7,139 nucleotides of DNA from an uncultured Oscillospiraceae bacterium. GTDB taxonomy: Bacteria > Bacillota > Clostridia > Oscillospirales > Oscillospiraceae. The DNA lies in assembly GCA_934670025.1 (NCBI GenBank), contig CAKUOS010000072.1, positions 1-7,139 of the forward strand. Reading direction: 5' to 3'. The notes below the pieces were generated by a model that was given only the letters and a program-made list of their open reading frames with translations, did no database searches and was not told the origin of the DNA. Below, piece after piece: positions 5,064-7,139 of the stretch; the first letter of the stretch is position 1, and the number at the start of each line of letters is the position of its first letter. A program made the translations under genes and the position numbers.

Positions 5064-5486
5064 TCAGTTTTCCATCGAAATATAGATCGTAAGCTGATTC
5101 GGGACATAGCTGACGCTTATTCCCTTTTCCCCGTTTGACAAAAGCGTACCGATGGAGACGGAATTCTCGCCTCCGACCGGTTCCGACACGGCCTCCACCG
5201 CAAAAAAGCCGGCCTGCGCCAGCGCCGCCATGTAACCGCGGCAGTCTCCTTCGGCGACATCCGTAAGCCCGACGCCGCAGCTCCCGCGCGCTGCATCCGC
5301 CGTCGCCCACACGACCGTGCCGGGCGGAACGGGAAGCCCCTCCGTGCAGTCGTTCACCGGCCATACGTCCGTCGCCGCAGCGCTCTGCGCAGCGGCGTGC
5401 CGGTCTGCGTCCGCTGCGGTCTGACCGGCGCACGCCGTCAGAGCCAGTACAAGGAACAAGGTACAGATCCATGCGAGTTTTTTCAT
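5064..5486 (-). CDS. Small secreted lipoprotein of unknown function
   Basis: A 140-residue protein with a classic lipoprotein signal: MKKLAWICTLFLVLALTACAG, lipobox LTAC with Cys19 as the predicted lipidated residue. After an alanine-rich linker (20-40) comes a compact domain beginning WPVNDCTEGLPVPPG and containing YMAALAQAGFF and SVSIGTLLSNGEKGISVSYVPNQLTIYIS. The second part looks like alternating strands. Cysteines at 47, 70 and 82 could form a disulfide outside the cell. I cannot assign a family with confidence. The start is ATG 5486 with AGGAGGG four bases upstream; it overlaps the stop of the preceding gene as ATGA, so translation is probably coupled. It is the last gene of a padR operon. 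No convincing terminator follows; the downstream sequence is repeat R3. Confidence 0.85.
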   Translation of the reverse strand: MKKLAWICTLFLVLALTACAGQTAADADRHAAAQSAAATDVWPVNDCTEGLPVPPGTVVWATADAARGSCGVGLTDVAEGDCRGYMAALAQAGFFAVEAVSEPVGGENSVSIGTLLSNGEKGISVSYVPNQLTIYISMEN

Positions 5487-5944
5487 GTTTCCCTCCTGCC
5501 GCGGACGGCCCGGACGATCTGCACGGCGGCAAACGCAGCCGCGGCCACACCGAGCGCAAAGACGACCGGCAGCGCGTCAAAGCCGAACGCGCCCGCGATT
5601 TGAATATTCGTCCTTGCGTCCGCCTGTCCGATCGCACCGTCCGGGATCGCGGCGGCCTTTGCAGCCGCATAGAGCGCAAACGCGGCGGCGGCCGCCGCAA
5701 GGGCGATCCCGATCGAAATGATCCGTTTCCGCATCCGCAGCGCGGCGGCATCGACGCCAAACTGCGCAGCGGCGCGATCCGCAAATTCCTGCGGCGTTCC
5801 GAGCCGCCCGATCACCTGCTGCTCCGTCTCGCCGTGCTCCATCGCGGATGCAAAGATCTCATCCAGATCGCGCACGATCTCCGCCTTTCTTCTGCGCGGG
5901 ACACGCAGCGCCTTTTTGACCTGCCTGATGTATCGTTCCTTCAT
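5483..5944 (-). CDS. HAAS/DUF1700-like two-TM membrane protein
   Basis: A 153-residue protein. Residues 1-60 form a basic helical N-terminal domain (MKERYIRQVKKALRVPRRRKAEIVRDLDEIF... then VIGRLGTPQEFA), the signature of HAAS/DUF1700-type domains, which commonly accompany PadR regulators in Firmicutes. Two hydrophobic segments follow at about 75-98 and 124-146, joined by an extracytoplasmic or cytoplasmic loop (IPDGAIGQADARTN). ATG 5944 has GGAGGA 6 bases upstream and overlaps the padR stop as ATGA; the longer open frame to 6106 lies wholly over padR and is spurious. It is probably an envelope-associated partner of the PadR unit. The biochemical role of these proteins is not settled in my knowledge. 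Confidence 0.82.
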   Translation of the reverse strand: MKERYIRQVKKALRVPRRRKAEIVRDLDEIFASAMEHGETEQQVIGRLGTPQEFADRAAAQFGVDAAALRMRKRIISIGIALAAAAAAFALYAAAKAAAIPDGAIGQADARTNIQIAGAFGFDALPVVFALGVAAAAFAAVQIVRAVRGRRET

Positions 5945-6300
5945 GTTGCTTCCTCCGTTTTCCGGTAAGCGGCGAGATAGCCGTTGACGCAGTCCGTGTA
6001 ATTCTCCCAAAAAGCCGTCAGTTCCTGCAAAACCTCCGTTCCGCGGGGCGTCAGGGCATAGTATTTTTTGACGCCGCCGTTCGCAGCCGCCGGAGCCAGA
6101 CGGCACCGGATCAGCCCGGATTCCTGCAAGCGGTACAGGATGGGGTAGATCGTCCCCTCCTTTGCGTACCCAAGCACGGCCGCGCTGCGGTTCAGCTCCG
6201 TGATGATCGCGTACCCATACGTTTCCCCGCGCCCGATCAGAGACAGAAGGATCATCTCAAGCGCGCCCTTTTTGAACTGCTGTACGTAGCGGTCGTCCAT
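5941..6300 (-). CDS. PadR-family transcriptional regulator
   Basis: A 119-residue protein, the usual size of short (PadR-s2-like) family members. The winged helix is at about 11-87: KGALEMILLSLIGRGETYGYAI, then EGTIYPILYRLQESGLI (the recognition-helix region with the hallmark tIYpiLyrLe pattern) and the wing KKYYALTPRG (78-87). A C-terminal dimerisation helix follows (88-115). ATG 6300 has AAAGGAGG nine bases upstream. It is the first gene of an operon with the HAAS-like and lipoprotein genes, coupled by ATGA overlaps. A strong promoter and a cluster of small palindromes precede it, so negative autoregulation is likely. The inducer is unknown; PadR-type repressors often respond to phenolics, antibiotics or envelope stress. 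Confidence 0.95.
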   Translation of the reverse strand: MDDRYVQQFKKGALEMILLSLIGRGETYGYAIITELNRSAAVLGYAKEGTIYPILYRLQESGLIRCRLAPAAANGGVKKYYALTPRGTEVLQELTAFWENYTDCVNGYLAAYRKTEEAT

Positions 6301-6322
6301 AGGCGCCGTCCTCCTTTGCTTT

Positions 6323-6345
6323 ACTATTTAGCATTGCTATGTAGC
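6323..6345. promoter_or_regulatory. Array of small palindromes, candidate PadR operator
   Basis: On the plus strand ACTATTTAGC (6323-6332), ATT and GCTATGTAGC (6336-6345) form two palindromes of CTA/TAG half-sites, and TAGC-ATT-GCTA (6329-6339) is a third overlapping both. The array lies between the -10 box and the padR ribosome binding site, over the expected transcription start. Binding by PadR is inference. Confidence 0.6.
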
Positions 6346-6351
6346 ATATCA

Positions 6352-6380
6352 ATCCTATCAGGTTTTCACTGCCCTGTCAA
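6352..6380 (-). promoter_or_regulatory. Sigma-A promoter of the padR operon
   Basis: On the minus strand a perfect TTGACA (-35, 6375-6380) is followed after exactly 17 bases by TAGGAT (-10, 6352-6357). Transcription would start at about 6345, inside the palindrome array, leaving a leader of about 45 bases before ATG 6300. Confidence 0.82.
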
Positions 6381-6408
6381 CGATTTTCCGCATTCCATCC
6401 AGAAAATG

Positions 6409-6436
6409 AACGCCCGGACGGCTTCGTCCGGGCGTT
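6409..6436 (-). terminator. Rho-independent terminator after the thioesterase gene
   Basis: A 12-bp stem (AACGCCCGGACG, 6409-6420, with its complement at 6425-6436) around a 4-nt loop, starting 11 bases after the thioesterase stop. On the minus strand the tail is TCATTTTCT; on the plus strand it is the better TTTTT. No plus-strand gene precedes it, so its job is most likely on the minus strand, separating the thioesterase from the padR promoter. Confidence 0.75.
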
Positions 6437-6447
6437 TTTCCGTCATA

Positions 6448-6927
6448 TTACATGAAGGTCGCTGTGGCTGTCGCGCACAGACGGCCCTCGCCGTCGTGCA
6501 GCTTCGCGGTGAGGAAGCTGACGGTCCGACCGGAGCGCTCGACGTGCGCCACGGCCGTGACGCTGCCCGGCGCCACCGCCGGGCGCAGGAAGCTGACCGC
6601 GAGCGTCACCGTGGAAACGCCCGCCGTCCGCCGGCTCCAGCGCGTCAGAACGCCCATCGTCATATCCAGCATCATGGACATGATCCCGCCGTGCAGCGTG
6701 CCCTTGGGGTTCATCATCCAGTCCTGCAAGGCAAAGCGCAGCGCCGCCGTCTGCTGCGCCGCGCTGCACGCGGCAAATTCGGGCGCGAGCATCTCGTTGA
6801 TGCGCGTGCCGCCGTCCGCCTGCGCGCACGCGCCGCGCAGGATGCGCTCCATCCGCGCCTGGGCTTCTTCGGGTGAAAGCGCTTCTGCGGGTTCCGTTTC
6901 CGCCTGTGAAAAGACTGCGTAATTCAT
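6448..6927 (-). CDS. PaaI-like hotdog-fold thioesterase (4HBT superfamily)
   Basis: A 159-residue protein predicted to hydrolyse an acyl-CoA or similar thioester; the substrate cannot be told from sequence. The hotdog domain occupies about 60-159. The characteristic motif NPKGTLHGGIMSMMLDMTMG (73-92) contains the HGG turn and Asp88 in the position where PaaI-type enzymes keep an acidic catalytic residue, and VSFLRPA (111-117) is the usual second motif. The N-terminal 60 residues are an acidic helical extension somewhat longer than in minimal family members. Start ATG 6927 has GAGGA seven bases upstream. It follows the terminator of the upstream gene and is followed by its own terminator, so it is probably monocistronic; I could not identify its promoter convincingly. 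It may act in acyl-CoA housekeeping. Confidence 0.9.
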   Translation of the reverse strand: MNYAVFSQAETEPAEALSPEEAQARMERILRGACAQADGGTRINEMLAPEFAACSAAQQTAALRFALQDWMMNPKGTLHGGIMSMMLDMTMGVLTRWSRRTAGVSTVTLAVSFLRPAVAPGSVTAVAHVERSGRTVSFLTAKLHDGEGRLCATATATFM

Positions 6928-6950
6928 CGATTTTTCCTCATTTATGCACG

Positions 6951-6990
6951 TTTTTTGCGCGGTTTTGCACGATCTTTCGCGGTTTTTGCA
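6951..6990. repeat. 20-bp-period direct repeat with phased T tracts upstream of the thioesterase
   Basis: CGCGGTTTTGCA (6958-6969) recurs as CGCGGTTTTTGCA (6978-6990), a 20-bp period. T runs at 6951-6956, 6963-6966, 6975-6977 and 6983-6987 follow one another at about 9-12 bases, close to helical phase, so the DNA may be intrinsically curved. It could be a regulator site or upstream promoter DNA. Confidence 0.5.
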
Positions 6991-6995
6991 GCGTG

Positions 6996-7030
6996 AAAAA
7001 GCAATCCCGGCCTCGAAACGGGGCCGGGAT
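6996..7030 (-). terminator. Rho-independent terminator of the right-hand partial gene
   Basis: On the minus strand a perfect 9-bp stem (ATCCCGGCC / GGCCGGGAT, plus-strand arms 7004-7012 and 7022-7030) with a 9-nt loop is followed, after TGC, by TTTTT (6996-7000). It lies 19 bases after the stop of the gene at 7050. Confidence 0.88.
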
Positions 7031-7049
7031 GCTGCAATTTTCGGGTAAA

Positions 7050-7139
7050 TTACGCCTCTTCTTCTTCCTTCTTGGCGTCTTCGATGATCTTGGCCTGGTT
7101 CATCTGCGGGACTTCCTCGTAGCGGACGAACTTCAGCGT
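7050..7139 (-). CDS. C-terminal end of an unrecognised protein (5' end beyond the window)
   Basis: Twenty-nine codons enter from the right edge and end at a TAA (7050-7052). The peptide TLKFVRYEEVPQMNQ runs into a highly charged tail ending KKEEEEA. Lysine/glutamate-rich tails of this kind are common in abundant cytosolic proteins, but too little is visible to name it. A strong terminator follows at once, and the codons are G/C-ending like the neighbours, which supports a genuine gene end. Confidence 0.75.
   Translation of the reverse strand, partial: TLKFVRYEEVPQMNQAKIIEDAKKEEEEA

Noticed and set aside
6316..6876. 186-codon plus-strand open frame over the padR promoter and thioesterase
   Set aside because: It crosses a perfect terminator hairpin and is the antisense shadow of the thioesterase; there is no ribosome binding site.
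6940..6969. TGCAAA-17-CATAAA as promoter of the thioesterase gene
   Set aside because: Both hexamers are poor, and the start point would fall inside the ribosome binding site.

Overview
The window looks like chromosomal DNA of a GC-rich, endospore-forming member of the Clostridia, probably in the Oscillospiraceae/Ruminococcaceae neighbourhood. The evidence is an unmistakable SpoIVA next to a SipL-like protein with DUF3794 (SPOCS) and LysM domains, strong AGGAGG ribosome binding sites, compact TTTT-tailed terminators, GC-rich codon third positions, and short palindromic repeats of a kind I associate with gut clostridia. The family assignment is inference; the spore-former assignment is firm.

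Layout from left to right. At 1-234 (+) is the C-terminal end of an unrecognised protein, closed by a strong terminator. A convergent gap (235-526) holds a palindromic repeat element (R1) and the terminator of the leftward operon. The leftward operon reads from about 3784 down to 527: a 47-residue membrane peptide, sipL (2023-3531) and spoIVA (527-2005). A divergent TetR-type regulator (3930-4616, +) follows, with its own sigma-A-like promoter and a 16-bp palindrome just inside its coding start. A second convergent gap (4617-5063) holds the tetR terminator, a remnant of another repeat, a hairpin, a full copy of the palindromic element in inverted orientation (R2), and a core-only fragment of the same element (R3). 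Next is a tight leftward operon (6300 to 5064) of PadR regulator, two-TM HAAS/DUF1700-like protein and small lipoprotein, joined by two ATGA overlaps. It has a clean TTGACA-17-TAGGAT promoter and an array of small palindromes between promoter and start. Last come a leftward hotdog-fold (PaaI-like) thioesterase and the C-terminal end of another leftward gene with its terminator.

How the genes work together. SpoIVA is the ATPase that polymerises on the forespore surface as the spore-coat basement layer, and SipL is its LysM-containing partner in Clostridioides difficile. Placing both in one probable operon matches a physical interaction and suggests stoichiometric mother-cell expression. The padR operon is a self-contained envelope-related regulatory unit unrelated to sporulation as far as can be seen.

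The most interesting non-coding signal is the pair of inverted palindromic elements (24- and 27-bp perfect terminal inverted repeats) that bracket the spoIVA-sipL-tetR block and both lie in gaps between convergent genes. Related pieces appear beside the spoIVA terminator and at 5002-5043. I did not find a wholly new multi-gene system.
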